A DNA stretch of 64,000 bases from Fasciolopsis buskii (GCA_008360955.1 LUCM01000028.1:43262-107261), one strand, 5' to 3'. Shown: positions 49,217-61,539, counted from the stretch's first letter. Numbers and translations: made by a program. Notes: generated by a model from the letters alone, not told the origin.

Positions 49217-49345
49217 TCAGGAAACAGGAAAGCGTCGGTCAATTTGGGCTGAACCACATTCGTCATACTCCGCCCGAGTGACGAGGAAACGTTTGAGGTC
49301 TTCCGCTTGATTAGCCAGCAACGCACCACCTTCCCATGCATAAAT
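49217..49345 (-). CDS. ACTR6: Last exon of an actin-related protein gene (Arp6-like)
   Basis: The minus strand, after acceptor TTTAAGTCCACAG, encodes 42 residues and a TGA. It begins IYAWEGGALLANQAED, continues KRFLVTRAEYDECGS and ends with QIDRRFPVS. The layout W-x-GG-x-x-L-A followed by an aromatic/hydrophobic strand, (V/I)T-(R/K)-x-(E/D)-Y-(D/E)-E-x-G and a short basic tail is the C-terminus of the actin fold. YAWEGG in place of the WIGG of conventional actin is, as I recall the family, the hallmark of Arp6. Arp6 is a nuclear subunit of SWR1/SRCAP-type remodelling complexes that exchange H2A for H2A.Z. Other actin-related proteins are less likely. The remaining exons should lie at higher coordinates on this strand. 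None was recognised within the window, so introns must be long or the rest lies beyond 64 kb. This could also be an orphan processed fragment, but the clean acceptor and intact stop argue for a live terminal exon. Confidence 0.7.
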   Translation of the reverse strand: MYAWEGGALLANQAEDLKRFLVTRAEYDECGSAQIDRRFPVS

Positions 49346-51839
49346 CTGTGGACTTAAAGAATTTTGAAGGGCAAAAAGCGCAGGTTATGTAACAGACCCG
49401 ATCGTTTGCATGGAACAGTCATGACCATAATAGGGGTGTATCAAATGAAGCCAACAACGTTTAATGCCGAGAATCGGCGGTTTGATTATCACCATTTGAT
49501 TTCATGACAGTTTTACCTAACTGAACCTTTGGGCAGTATATTTAGTAAAGTCTAAGAGGAATGCACAGAACGTCCCATAGTCTAGAGGGAGTTAGACTAC
49601 TCCTATGACGGATAGGTCGGGTGGTCTGCCGCATTGACAGAAACGCGGCCATGATCAGACACCTGAGTATTCAAGTTCATATATGCGATTACCCTGTTTA
49701 CCTTCTCATTTACATAAGGCTGTTTGCAAAAGCCGCACTGAATTTGGACCGCGTTGCCTAATCGCTGACTTTCTCAGCGCTACCTAGGTGTTCCAACTAT
49801 CATCGTTTAGTTGCGAATGGAAGCGCGTTACTTAGGTGACCGCCACAACACCGGGGATGATCTATTTACTATAGGCTGGGAACAAACTCGAGTCATTTAC
49901 ATAGCCGTTCACAAGCGTAGAGCGAGGAGACCAAATAATGTGTATGCGAATTGGGATTTCCCACTAAATAGTGAACGCCAAGTATGTAAGGTTTGTTCCT
50001 AGTCGGTTAATCAGTCTTATTTTTCTCGAACCGGCGATTTGTCATTTTTCTTTGGTGCACATTGTCTACTTCTGGAAAATGTTACATCACAAATATTGTA
50101 CTCGGTTCGTCTTTATGGTACAGCGAACATTGAGAAATATTCATGCTATTCACTGAGAGGAGTCCAAACAAAGAATGCAAGTAGCAACAATTAGGCGGAT
50201 GAATTAACATGATAACTAAGGACGACATTTGATTGTAAAACTTGCCTTGAGAAAGACCACCCGCGGTAGTGGAAATAGCGCATTACATCTACCAGCGACG
50301 CTGTGTTGTTAACATTGTATCATTCACAATAAAAAAGTGACAACCGATTGGATAACAGTGTAGTTGATATCTTCAGTACATTCAGTCTTCCCAGATGCGA
50401 ATCTCTTGAGCCTAACCAAAAGCCGCTGGTTTACAGCGCTGGTGACGCTTTTTCTGTGATGGGGTAAGTAGCTTGATCTAAAATGCAACTGGTGGTAGAC
50501 GGAAACTCCTTGCCCGGCTCATTACCACACCTGACCCAATGAGGTCTTATGTAATTCTATACCATACGATTGTCGATCCCCCATTTCAATTGTGTAGTGG
50601 GTCCTAGTGTCTATGCGTCAAGTATGTAATAAAAAAACGAACTAGACCTTAGTTGATAGGATAGCCTGCGATATCCGTCGTATCGGCTATTCAGCGGCTC
50701 CCCTTATTATTGGTTCCGAATAAATGAAATCACTGAAATCACGGAGGAAGTTAGCTGTTCAGGAAAATTTCATCTCGGGATAGGCGTCAATGGAACGAAC
50801 CATCTCAAAAATATCCCCCAATATTGGCACTCTATTGGATCCCTCCTCCAAACGAATAATAATGGAGTTTCTTCGATGGAGAACGGATATTGTCAGCGGT
50901 AGTTTTGATTGGGAGGTGTCCGTGTAAGAAACGAGCTATGTGCTACCGGCAAAAACTTTTTATTGTACGCATAACAAGGGCAAGCTGGGTACACCTCATA
51001 GTTTCTGTAAACCAGAGCACCCATGAGGAGAACGAGCAATCAGGACCTTGAGAAGTGAAGTAGCTGCAAGTCAGGCAATCTTCAGTAGAGCGAATGTGTT
51101 GGAAATCCGAGTGACACTGGTACTTGTTTATAACCAAAGAGTTCAAACTTAGTCCCATTTGAAAACCAAATCCTCATGATGGGAAACTTGTAGTTCACCA
51201 GAGTTAAACTGAGACACTACATCTGATGAGTTTAAACAAATTTTCGAGCTAATGTCAAAGTATTACGACTGGGTTGGACTTCTGACAGTGTACAATCAGC
51301 GGCGCGAAAATGTTTCAAAAGTTGCATTATTGGAGTAAGTTTTTCAGTGGTTATGGATTTAGAAAAGTTGTGTCCAAAATTCAGGTGTAGAATTCAGGAC
51401 GATCTGCCATCCAGTGGACAGTTTACTGCGGCCATCATCAGTATTTTCGATATTCAGAATGACGCTACTTTATATTTGTCAACAGCAAGATTAGGCTACC
51501 TTAATCTTCACTTTCCAATTTTTTATTGGTTGTGAGGAGACCCCGGCTGTTAAGGCGCTGGTAAAATTGGGGTGTGACATCGCGCAACAAAAGTATCAGG
51601 GAAAACCGAAAAGATCACGATGTACAGTTAACGTGGCTATTCGTAGCCAAACAGACAGAGAAACATATGAACGCATTCTGTTTAACACAGAGTTAAGATT
51701 GCCATCCTATTTTCACTCATTTGGAAATAAGTTTTGAAAGGGTTATCCGTGATAAATGAAACGTCGGGAAATCACCAACTATTTATGTCTCGCTGTTATT
51801 AAGAAATAAAAGTTTACATTCTACATCAGTTCAGTTTCA
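49346..51839. other. Likely intron of the Arp6-like gene, few features
   Basis: Contains the Penelope-like fragment at 50228-50335. The minus strand at 50764-50935 is open for about 58 codons, ending RSIDAYPEMKFS then a stop; the family is unknown. No other actin-family exon was recognised. Confidence 0.4.
50228..50335 (+). mobile_element. Penelope-like terminal-repeat fragment, + strand (tentative)
   Basis: TTGTAAAACTTGCCTTGAGA through CATTACATCTACCAGCGACG to ATCATTCACAATAAAAAAGT matches the reverse complement of 45546-45656. Here the hairpin has a mismatch (GACCACC/GGTAGTG), GAAAC has become GAAAT, and the closing strand is lost, so the fold is broken. Confidence 0.55.
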
Positions 51840-52270
51840 GAGCCATTAACCTTGCGCCAAAGTGCTCTGGTTTTGGTATCATTCTCACAGTCCTATCCAC
51901 TCAGAAGGGTACGACAAAGCGATAAATAATAAAATACCAACTGCAAGTTGGACGACTGTACAGAACAGGAGAGATTTCGAATGCAAGAATATCACGCACT
52001 AGGGGATTGAGCCATATGATCTATTGTTTCCAACCATCGCTTGAACCCAAACCTGGTACTCTAACTGCATCTGTACGGTCCAGTCCAGTAGTTAAGATTT
52101 TCATACCTTTTTGTCGTATCATCAACTTGCCAACTCGACCCATCACGCAACCACTACCTGCCTTGGACTACAGCGTACAACGCAGCAGTCCTTCTGGTGC
52201 ATCATTTTATGGGCACATTGCGAAACAAGATCGGTTCCGTAAGAGTAACTATACAAAATCGCGTTTCTGA
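51840..52270 (-). mobile_element. RTE-like LINE, RT C-terminal tail, - strand, divergent
   Basis: The minus strand reads AGSGCVMGRVGKLMIRQKGM and ILTTGLDRTDAVRVPGLGSS, the counterpart of the family's AGxGWKMGRGGQxMTWRRGM and LTSGLxRVGPxRLPGWG blocks, followed by the 3' tail. It is more diverged than the other copies, so probably an older insertion. Confidence 0.7.
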
Positions 52271-52619
52271 AGACAGAGTAGGCGAAAAAACATACCTCTT
52301 GGTACGCTGTTTTTCACGAAAGGCAGCTGCACCCCGTCTCCGCTTGCAAATACTGTTATCTAAACTTGCTACCGTAGCATCGAAACGACGAGAAAGTTTA
52401 CGGAGATAAGAAGGGCGGGGTGTCCTCACGGACCCCATCCGACAAGGAGGAAAACGAACAGGATCGGGACAAGCGGCTCGACAAGGATCCCAGATTTCAT
52501 TGCCAGTTACAAACAGCTATTGAAGTGTGGCGTTGCCTTCAGTGAGCTGATTATACACAGTGAAAATGAGCTGAGGATTACGATGAAGACAGAGTAACTG
52601 TTTTTCCACAACCTTTGTT
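52271..52619. other. Stretch without recognised features
   Basis: GC-richer sequence between a LINE tail and the LTR-like segment. It could be internal sequence of an LTR element, but no gag, pol or primer-binding motif is legible. Confidence 0.35.
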
Positions 52620-53240
52620 ACTATATGATGTTGTTATGTTTCCGAGTTTGGTTGGTCTATGCACACACTGAAGCACAAGACACAAGTACTCGCGGCGCTC
52701 GATAACACAGGAGCACACAGCCTGTGGTCTAGCAGGACACGAACACACACACAGAGGTTGGAGACACAAAAAGTTCAGGCTCAAGACTCAAGGCCCGTAG
52801 TCGCACAGCGAATGGGACAGATCTGCTGCTCCCTTGAATGAGCAGCCACACGGAACAATAAGCGGCGCGAAATACGAACAGCTAGCCCAGCCCGCTAGCG
52901 GAATAGAGAAGACGAACACAGAGTACTGCCGCGCGTTTATTGGTGACCCACCAACACAAGTCAGAGTTCAAGTGAGCTCTATCGTTTATATAGTTTTGTT
53001 GGGTGGTCTTGATCGATGTGTGGACTAGCCAATCACAGAACGGGCTTTTATGAATCATTTCGTGGACATATAAAAATATCCAACCGCGCAATATTTAAAA
53101 TAACGTAAATTTCGAAATATTGAGAAAAGGACAGATTCTTTTAGAAAATTAATAGCAGGAATGAAATTTGCGGTTCCGAAAACCTTGGATTGGCCATCGA
53201 CCTTAACAGATGTAGAAGTTTGTTTACTGTTATCTCTGAG
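52620..53240 (-). repeat. Solo-LTR-like or promoter-like segment, - strand (tentative)
   Basis: On the minus strand a CCAAT box in reverse orientation (GATTGG, near 53030) is followed about 40 bases later by CTATATAAACG (near 52990) and then, about 55 bases on, by AATAAACGCG (near 52940). This is the U3/R spacing of an LTR, where promoter and poly(A) signal sit close together. Terminal TG/CA ends and target duplications could not be fixed, and there is no second copy in the window. An ordinary promoter is an alternative. Confidence 0.3.
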
Positions 53241-53989
53241 GTTCACTGGGGTTGCTTTACTTTAACCAAGCTTTCTGATCTGTCAAGTGGTCTAATAAAT
53301 ACCTTGTCTTCGCCAGGACCACTCTATTTCTTGTCACTGTTACAGTTGAAAGTATGACTGTTTCGAGGGTTACGCTGGTATTCGCCGCCCATCGAGCCGA
53401 ACATCAACATGGATGAAACAATCCTTTGGACTCAGTGTTACCGGTGAAACTCGGACTCATTCAAAATGCGTCGGATAAATAAGTCAGCCGAGGTAGACAA
53501 GTGTGCTTGACGGAATTACGAGGATTCTGGAAATGCCAAATCCTCTCTAATGGAGCCGCCTCATACTGAATGACGGTCACCTTAACGGTATTTCTTCTTA
53601 TTTCGTGTGTGCATCAGTCAGTTAAGATATGGTTATTAGGTCAAGTTTTCAAGTATGGGTCAGCGATAACTTAGCTCCCGTTCGTTCGACAGTTGGGACT
53701 ACAGTTTTTTCGAGTGTTCAAATTATGCACTATATGGTCAGACAATATACGAGAAATAAAGTTGAGAACTGACAATCTTGCATAGAACGGAATAACGGAT
53801 AAAAATAAAACCACACATGGGAATACTTAGTGCGATGAAAAATAACACTTACAAGTGTGAGTATACTGAAACAGAACCAAGCATAACAGCGATGGCCATT
53901 CAGGCAGACCAACAAACCACCAATGAACAACTGATCCGCTAACGTCAGGCTTCAAATTGATTCGTAAAACCGTTCAGCTCAGTGTGCAC
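53241..53989. other. Stretch without recognised features
   Basis: No motif was recognised. A short minus frame at 53730-53930 is hydrophobic and of chance length. Confidence 0.4.
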
Positions 53990-55800
53990 AACCATTACCC
54001 TTGCACCAACGTGTTCTGGTGCAGCTAACTTAGAGCACTATATAAACAAACAGAAAAAGAACAATGAATAGTGAAGATTGACGGCAAATAAGTAAGAGGA
54101 AAAAGCGTTCCGAATGCACAAACGCCTTTGACCGCAACAATGAGCCGTATTGCCTAATTTCTCCAGCATGAGGATCTATCACCTTGTAAATCGACAGAAC
54201 CACCGATTCCTAAGGAATCTGCTCCCTTGATCTGTTATTAAAACTTTATCACCATCCTTGAAGGATGGTAACAGTCCATCTGGTCCAGCTGCCTTATGCT
54301 TCTTAATAAAGCCTATCTCCCGGATGCCCTTCGTTTCGGATGAACCAGTTCCCACCTCCATTGGCTTATTTGCAGGCAGAAGTGGAAGGACCACTGTGGC
54401 CAAATAAACTGCTCCCTAGAGTGTTCTGCCCAACGGTCCTGAGAGTGAATCAGTTTGTCGCTGGATTCCTTGAGCACCTCACTTACTCTCGGATTCCGTG
54501 GGACACTATTGCTGATCAGTCAGTAAAGGTTGAAACTATTGCCGATAGCTGGAGCCTTTTCCATTTCCCTACATTTTCGTACCCACTATTGCTCCCGGTC
54601 ATTTTTCAGACTCTTGATCAGTTGACGTCTCAGGAGAACTATGCGTATCATTGTGTTACTTCCGGTGGACGGATCTGAGATTATCCAACACAGCAACTGA
54701 GGTCAAAGATATACATCGTTTCTGAGGTTTACGTGACAAGGAATCTTGCGTGACAACTGCCAATGAGTTCAGGGCTTCCTCGATCTTCTCCGAGTGTTCG
54801 CTTAGATCCTGAGCATTTTGTTGAGACGACAACCGCACTGAGAGTTCCGACTGGAACTGAAGTCGGCGATTATAGTCTAGAATCAGTTGTGCAGGACGCA
54901 TGGTATTCAAGCTGGTGTGACCACAGACTAGGCACACACAAAAACAAACTCGGCCAGAAGTATGATCTGAGTCTACGGGTATGGGCCAAAAATGATCAGC
55001 AATCCTCGACTGACCCAAACCACCGGCAATGTGATCAATCTGAACCTAGCGCTGTGAAAGAAGGGCACCAGGAGAGACTACATCGCATTTTATGACAAAA
55101 ATTGGTGTGCGCTAGAAGCAGCCTGTGGCCAGAACAACCATGCATGAGACGATCCTCGTTGTCAGTCCGAGCGGTTGGGACAGGAAAACGGCCTCTGATG
55201 TGCCGTTCCATCTCCGCCAAGTATCCAAGTTGGGCGTTAAATTCATTAACAACGAACAACGTCTGTTGAACTCACACTTCGGAATAATCCACATAACTCC
55301 CAGTAGAAATCGGCTTTCGCCTCAGGGTGGCTGCAATCAGCTGGCGCATAAACAAATACCACGAACAAACGAGGACGCTTCAATCGACTGCTACTGAGAT
55401 GTACAGAACCGCCCAACGGAACTGTACACAAGCAACTGTTGAATTAGATCCAGTCTAACAGTGCACGTTTTGCCCGCATACTCAGAGCGATCTCAACGCC
55501 AGCCTGCCCGAGTGCACTCGAAGTCGGATCACCGGAAACGCGAAAAGTGAAGTGAAAGAATGAGGTTGTATTTGGACTACGAAGAGTGGTCACGAAAGTG
55601 GGATCATGTTTCGGAGACAGCTAGGGAAGCTTGTTGCCCTGCTTGGTTGAACATGCGGACATCGAAGGCAGCTAAGTGCACTGAACGCTTAGGTTTAAGT
55701 AATGCTTGCAGAATACTTCTTCCTCGTTTACTAAAGCTGCCATGCCACAAATTCATCGAACCGCAATTCTTGCGTGACCCTCGGTAATCAGAAGAACGGT
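53990..55800 (-). mobile_element. Internally deleted RTE-like LINE (endonuclease, RT start, 3' tail), - strand
   Basis: From high to low coordinates, the minus strand gives LAAFDVRMFNQAGQQASLAV (endonuclease start), a SGDPTSSALGQAGVEIALSM block, ALLDWI, RPRLFVVFVYAPADCS, NEFNAQLGYLAEMERHI with RTDNEDRLM, LILDYNRRLQFQSELSV and EHSEKIEEALNSLA (linker), then KHKAAGPDGLLPSFKDGDKV (RT domain 0/1). The sequence then jumps at about 54180 to a 3' tail (53990-54170) shared with the 51840 copy. The RT catalytic core is missing. Several frameshifts and stops are present. Confidence 0.85.
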
Positions 55801-56084
55801 TGCAGATGTCTGGGCGATCGACACTTCACGACTGCCCACACCGCAGAAGACGTTTTTCTTTCGGAACCCTAATCGGATCCTTTTACTCAAAAATCTTACC
55901 TACAAAATAATGGGGCGTTAACCAAGCACGGGAACTCGGTGTGGCAGTGAAATCCGGAGCTATCGTCAGACAAACCTACGGGTTTAGCGTCATCCCCACG
56001 AAACCTGGACGATACAAAACGGGGGTGTTAAGAACAAGTCGGCGTGGGAATACAAGCTGATGGATTCGGTGGTGATAACTTGCT
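55801..56084. other. Probable LINE 5' leader, otherwise unassigned
   Basis: Upstream, on the minus strand, of the endonuclease start at 55790, so possibly the element's 5'UTR. No motif is available to confirm this. Confidence 0.3.
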
Positions 56085-56628
56085 GGTAAGCTTTTGCAAA
56101 GCTCCCGATCACCTCACCCCGAGTTTCGATAAGTTTGCTCTAACCGTTCATCTCCTATTCAGTCTCCCCTGAAAGAGCCTATGTGCCACCATGATTGCTG
56201 ACACAGTAACGCTTGGACCAGACGCGACTTTTACACTTTCCCCCACTTCCTAAGTAACATGGCGGACTCTTTTTTCCTCTCCTCAAGCTCTGTCCATCAA
56301 TTCGAGATGTTTCGCGTCTCATTTGGAGAAGAGCTAAATAAAACCACCGTAGAACACAGCTGACTAGGAAAAAGATGGTTGACTAACTGTCTAAAATGTC
56401 ACCTCGTTGCATGACTGCTGTTAATTCATCGTCCAACATCACTACGCCTATTCAGACAAGTCGCACCTCCCGGCGTTTGATTTACTCTACGTAACTGATA
56501 AACTGTAGAATGCATTGTGTACAACGTCAGCGCCAGATAAGACTTATGGTTATAAATTAGAAACTTCAGAAGTGCAAACAAAGATGGATGCATATATATA
56601 TATATACTTATATATGTAGGTTCGAAAA
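56085..56628 (-). repeat. 0.53-kb near-identical repeat unit, copy B
   Basis: Partner of 16549-17080, in direct orientation about 39.5 kb away. Relative to copy A it has an extra block of about 14 bases (TCAGCGCCAGATAA, 56527 onward) and a longer TA run (56592-56617). It lies directly at the 3' end of the - strand LINE at 56630-58270, as copy A lies at the end of a LINE stub. Confidence 0.8.
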
Positions 56629-56629
56629 T

Positions 56630-58270
56630 TAGCATGTTGTCAAGGCGTAACAACATGCAAAACCGGGTACGAGAGAAAACAGGAAAGGAAAGCAAATAAG
56701 TTTTGTTTTCATCTAACTGATTTGGTGATTCCATTGTCGTTATTCGTGTTGTTTTCCGAGCGGCACGAGGTTTATAGAGAGTTCGTGCTCTTTTTGCACC
56801 ACTGAATTTCATTCCGAGTCACATCTCAGCGTCCCCAACTTATGACAATCTTCGTCTGTTGGGTCTCGACCCGAAATTCGGGAAGCATCGACCAATTCTA
56901 AAATCGACACTAGGTTCTTCATGTCTATACATCAAGCCATAGTCTGAATGCCGCATTCCTTCTTCAGCCTTACCTAGCATGCACAAGAAGAGCACGAACA
57001 TGCAAGCTGCAGTCGGGCATATCCAAAACATGTCTGAGCCACGAAAGACAACGCAGGACAACTACCTTGATCAGAGAACGACTGTCTGCACCCAACACAC
57101 AACTACGCACCTCATCATTGCTCACCCGATGCTCCCACTAGACTTGAGCAATGCTTTGGAGACATCGAAGGAGTCGAAGGCGGCACGAATTTTTGTGGGT
57201 ACAGTAATCATTGGCGTTTGAAAGGCAAAACAATTCTCTAAAATTTGACCGATGCATCCACAACCGGCGCGAAGTCCAGTCTGTTTCTCGCGAGTTTGGT
57301 TTTTACACGTTTTGTATAACCTGAGGAGATTGACAGGGGCGGGTAGCTTTGACACTATCGAGATTAGGCTAAAACCCGCTTCGGTTAACGCAGTCACTGT
57401 GAGAGACGTTCTTGGAGAAGGGCACAACAATCGACTCTCCTTGAAAGAAGAGAGAACTGTTCAGATTACTAGGTGTTCAAGAACAAAACTTGAAGTTCCA
57501 TCCCTCCATCTTTAAACAGAGCTGGAGAAGGGTCACTGGACCCGGCGCTTTATGACGTTCTAAGGATTGAATTCCCTTGGAGATTTGTCTTAGAAGGTGG
57601 ATCTCTTGAAGCAGGCAACGGGACACTTGGCGGAATAGCAATGGGGGATGGCGCTCGAGACCTGCTAAACTCAGCTTCAAAGTGCTCCGTCTAGTGCACA
57701 AAACATTACTGCTGGTTGTGGATAGATGAACCATCAGCTTTACAGATTGTTTACCTCATATCCAATGCTTTCTTACCAGTAGCTCTGATGAGGTGAAATA
57801 GCGACATCCTGTCCCATCCGTAATGCCCGACGAGGCCACCAGATCTCGCTAATCTTCCGTATACTTGGGTTGAGTTCACGCCTCGTTACGAACCATGCTT
57901 TGCTATGCACGCCATCACCCGGGATGGACTGCTGTGCATCAAGAAGGAATAGAGACTCATCAGAAATTCATGGTGTCACAAAACGATGAGCTAGACCACA
58001 ACTTACTAAGCCAGCAGAATGAAAGGCATTTTCGAAAAGCAGCGAGTGTTCATTGATGTTACGTAGACGGAGCAGTTGAAAATTTTCAGCCAGCATGCTT
58101 CGAAACAATGACAGGGGTTTCGGATCAGAGAGCGTGTCACAGTCTACCCGACGAGGTACCTTGAGTTTTTAGAGTCCACCAAAACATACGGGCAGCTCTA
58201 TGCGGACTGACAGTCTTGTAAATAGCCCCGCCATTCATAGGTAACAAAGATGGAGTCAGTGAGCCAGTGG
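56630..58270 (-). mobile_element. Internally deleted RTE-like LINE (endonuclease end, linker, early RT, C-terminus), - strand
   Basis: From high to low, the minus strand gives VTYEWRGYLQDCQSA (endonuclease C-terminus), FVTRRELNPSIRKISEIWWP (linker), SKGIQSLERHKAPGP (RT domain 0/1), EAGFSLISIVSKLPAPV, NQTREKQTGLRAGCGCIGQI, and KIRAAFDSFDVSKALL (RT domain A). It then jumps to HRVSNDEVRSCVLGADSRSL, LSWLRHVLDMPDCSLHVRAL and a 3' tail. RT boxes B to E, including YADD, are deleted. The copy shows many stops. Confidence 0.85.
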
Positions 58271-61200
58271 TCCAGGTTTATGTCCAACAAGCGTATTCTG
58301 TGTACTAACGAGTTAACATTAACAATGTCAAGTGAAATAGGGCAGCTGGGAGAGAAAGCCTCGGCCTTTGTTGATTGCGTGTTTCGTGGAAACTTTAGGC
58401 GACCGTTAGTGCTGAGAATGCTGCTGAAAAGTTTATCTCAGGATAGTTAAGTGATACGCAGTGTGGCAGATGGATATTTTAGATGAACGCTCTGAGAATA
58501 ACACAACAGCCAACTTGCTCGCTTGTCAATCCCCTGTTGCCGGCGATACCTATCCTGAAGACGTAACTTTCCGTTTCACTAGTAAACAAAAAACATAAGA
58601 GACAAAGAGTCCTTGCATCGAGGTTTTTGATGGTTTAATTGCTAAAACAGCTAATTAGCAAATGAAGCCGAAACAGAGGGACTAACCTGTTTCATTGTGA
58701 AGTGTTCTGCTACCGGTGAAAGTAAAAAGTAATTTGAACCTCGGAGACGTTCTGTAGGAAATTCAGTTGGTCAGAAACCCTGTAAACATTTAATATAGTG
58801 CCAAATACAATGCAATCTGGACCAGAGAATAACCTATTGGTTTTATTGGAGCTAGATGGAGTTAATTCGGCTTTTTGAAGACCAACTGCTTTCAAAATAA
58901 TCACTCAACAGCAGCAGTAAGTGATCAAAACGTGAGTGTGTGAAATGGACCGCCCTGAGCGTTTCGTCAATACCCTAGGCGACCGTAAGCACCGAAGGTG
59001 CCCACATTCAGTTGGCTGACCACTTTTTGAGAATGGAAAACCGTTTGTTCCCAGAGTATATAGCACGTTTTTTTACGCGAGCGCGACTGAATCCGTCAGG
59101 GTTTTATTGAACATATCCAGCTATATTCACGTTTTCCATCGTACGAAAAGAGCTACGGCGTTCCAGAGGCTACAACATTTGGATTTCCTGGTGAATGAAA
59201 AAATAATGAAACGGGTGCCTATCGGAGATTCTTCGCAATTAGAATTTACATACCTTCAAAGTGCTCTTTATATGTATCGTTTGGATCATGCATTTTCACT
59301 GTATTATTGACATGCAGATGCATCTTTTCGGTAGTCAGAACTATCCTGATGAAATTTATCGCTGACAAGTGTAACTCTCCTTCGAGAAGCTAAAGTGACG
59401 CCTAGACCAAAGTGAATCCCGCCAGAACCAAAAGACGAACCCGGAACAAAGCGCGGTATTTGTATTGGAAACATGGATAAGATCAACTAAAACTACATAA
59501 CTTAACAGCAGCCGCACAGAGGAGCAAACAATGGTATCCAGTCAGACGATCCGCAACCCGGACCAGCGGCTCACCGAGCTTAAAGGAATCGACTGCATGG
59601 TGATATTTATTTGGCCAGTGTTGATTTCACGGCAAATTTAATCAGAATGAATCATAATTCACTACGCAAGAAGTTAGACTTTCTCAACGAAGCTGAACGC
59701 CCATGGACTGAGCGAGTTTCTTTAGTTTGCCTATTGACAAGTACACGAGTAGTCCAAAGTGGAATGCAACCTAAAGTGGGCGGGAAAATCCTCCGATTCT
59801 TGCCGGTTATTTTGGAACACTCGGTAGGCAGCATTTTTTTGACCTTAAGATGATTTCACTTATCACTATGCCGGCAAAGAATATCCGAAAGGATCGATGA
59901 CTCACTTGTTTGGTTTAAATAAGTTTACAGGTAGATCATCAGGCGCGATTGCACGGAGGTCAATTCGCCTGCAGAAAGCGAAAATAGACAGTGGGGTGGG
60001 GGTTATGTAAAAGGAGGGAATTAGTGGACGCGCACCTCGTAATTTGCATATGGAAGTTGTTTGTTATTTTGCTGAATGAAAGTATGACTCAAATAGAATT
60101 CGCGGAGTGTGTTCGACAGTGATCAACAGAGATCAAACAAAATAGTACGAAAGTCACAGATTACCAATGTTTACCAGTGTTTTTCGGGTTGCGGGTTTCA
60201 AGACTCACCTATATACTTACTAAAAGTCGACGAACCGGTGCAACAGTGGACTTGATCAGGATTTTGGTCCAGTCGAATTATTTTATTATGTTCGATAAAG
60301 AATGTGCCAAAATGTAACATTTTGGCAAACTCAGATTAGAATTCCGTGAAATGGAACTCCATTTTGGCTTAACTGGTTCTGGGACACCTATGGAGTGATA
60401 CCATAAAACAGAACGGACGCACTTGGTAATGTCTCACTTTATGAAAGGACTCTAACGTCTGTTCGACATTTTACGGAGAATTTCCTTAATTTCTGAAAGC
60501 TGTTTGCGTCATTTGTTGTCCTCCATTTGGGATAGCGTGAATCAACTTTGGATAAGTTAATATTTAAGGGTATGCTCAAAATAGACTGTTATAACAGAAG
60601 AGGAAAACTGACAGAATTTTACGCCATTTTCCGACGTGCAGCTGTTATTTTGACTGATTCTGTTGAGCAAGAAACAGCTGACTGGCGGATCACAAGGTAC
60701 TCAGTTATTTCAAATATCGAAGAAAAAAGACTGTCGAAATAACCAGCAAGGATTTTCTTTACATCCCTGTGCGTGAGTGTACTGTGGGATGAACACATCA
60801 CAACCTTTCATTGTCGAGATGAAAAAAGACGAAACTATGATTTGGAATGAGAGGATGGCGAGTCATGCAAGAGTACAACATATCAATTGGTAATGGCATA
60901 TTTGTGAACAGAAAATACGAAAGAGGTAGCAATTATCATTGTGTTAAATTCTTCCATGAATAATGTCTATTGTTGCCGTAATTGTCGTCGGCCTACAGGT
61001 CCAAAAAAATTGGGCGCTTTCCAAGGAATGGACTCACGAAAAACAAAACCTGCTGTTGTTTGATGCTATACAGAAATTCCGCGAGACGTAGATTACTCTC
61101 GGAAGCTTTTTCCCCAGAATCCACGGTTCCAAATAAATGTAGCAAGGCACGCTGCCTGCAGCACATTTCATCTTGCGCACCGTAACTCATGTGAACATAT

Positions 61201-61539
61201 GGAACCAGCGCAAATTCCGTTTTATGCGAGTCACTGTTTCAGTGACATGACGAATATACGGGTTAGAGTCAACAAATTGACGTCGCCGGTCACTTTCTAA
61301 AAGAAGCGGCCAACACATCCGAACAAGGCCCAAAGGATAATTGGATGTACCTTGAGATGACACGAGGAGCCATTACACGCCCGAAGTATGGCACGGGTGG
61401 ATTTATACACAAAGAGGAGGAACAAACCGCAAGGTGGCCAAATGTCCACACATTCAGGTAAACAGCTACCCAAGGCAGCCGAAAAGTCGTCCAATTACAC
61501 ATTCTACCGACTACGGTGTTACTGACTTTTGAGCAACTG
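58271..61539. other. Stretch without recognised features
   Basis: Short frames on both strands were inspected (59304-59486 -, 59611-59853 +, 60548-60742 +, 60993-61190 -). None shows a known motif. The first (FGSGGIHFGLGV) and the last (EKASESNLRLAEFL, followed by a TTTTTC|GTGAGT donor-like site) are protein-like but unsupported. Confidence 0.4.

Noticed and set aside
55560..55787. + strand 75-codon frame
   Set aside because: It is antisense to the endonuclease start of the - strand LINE (LAAFDVRMFNQAGQQ).
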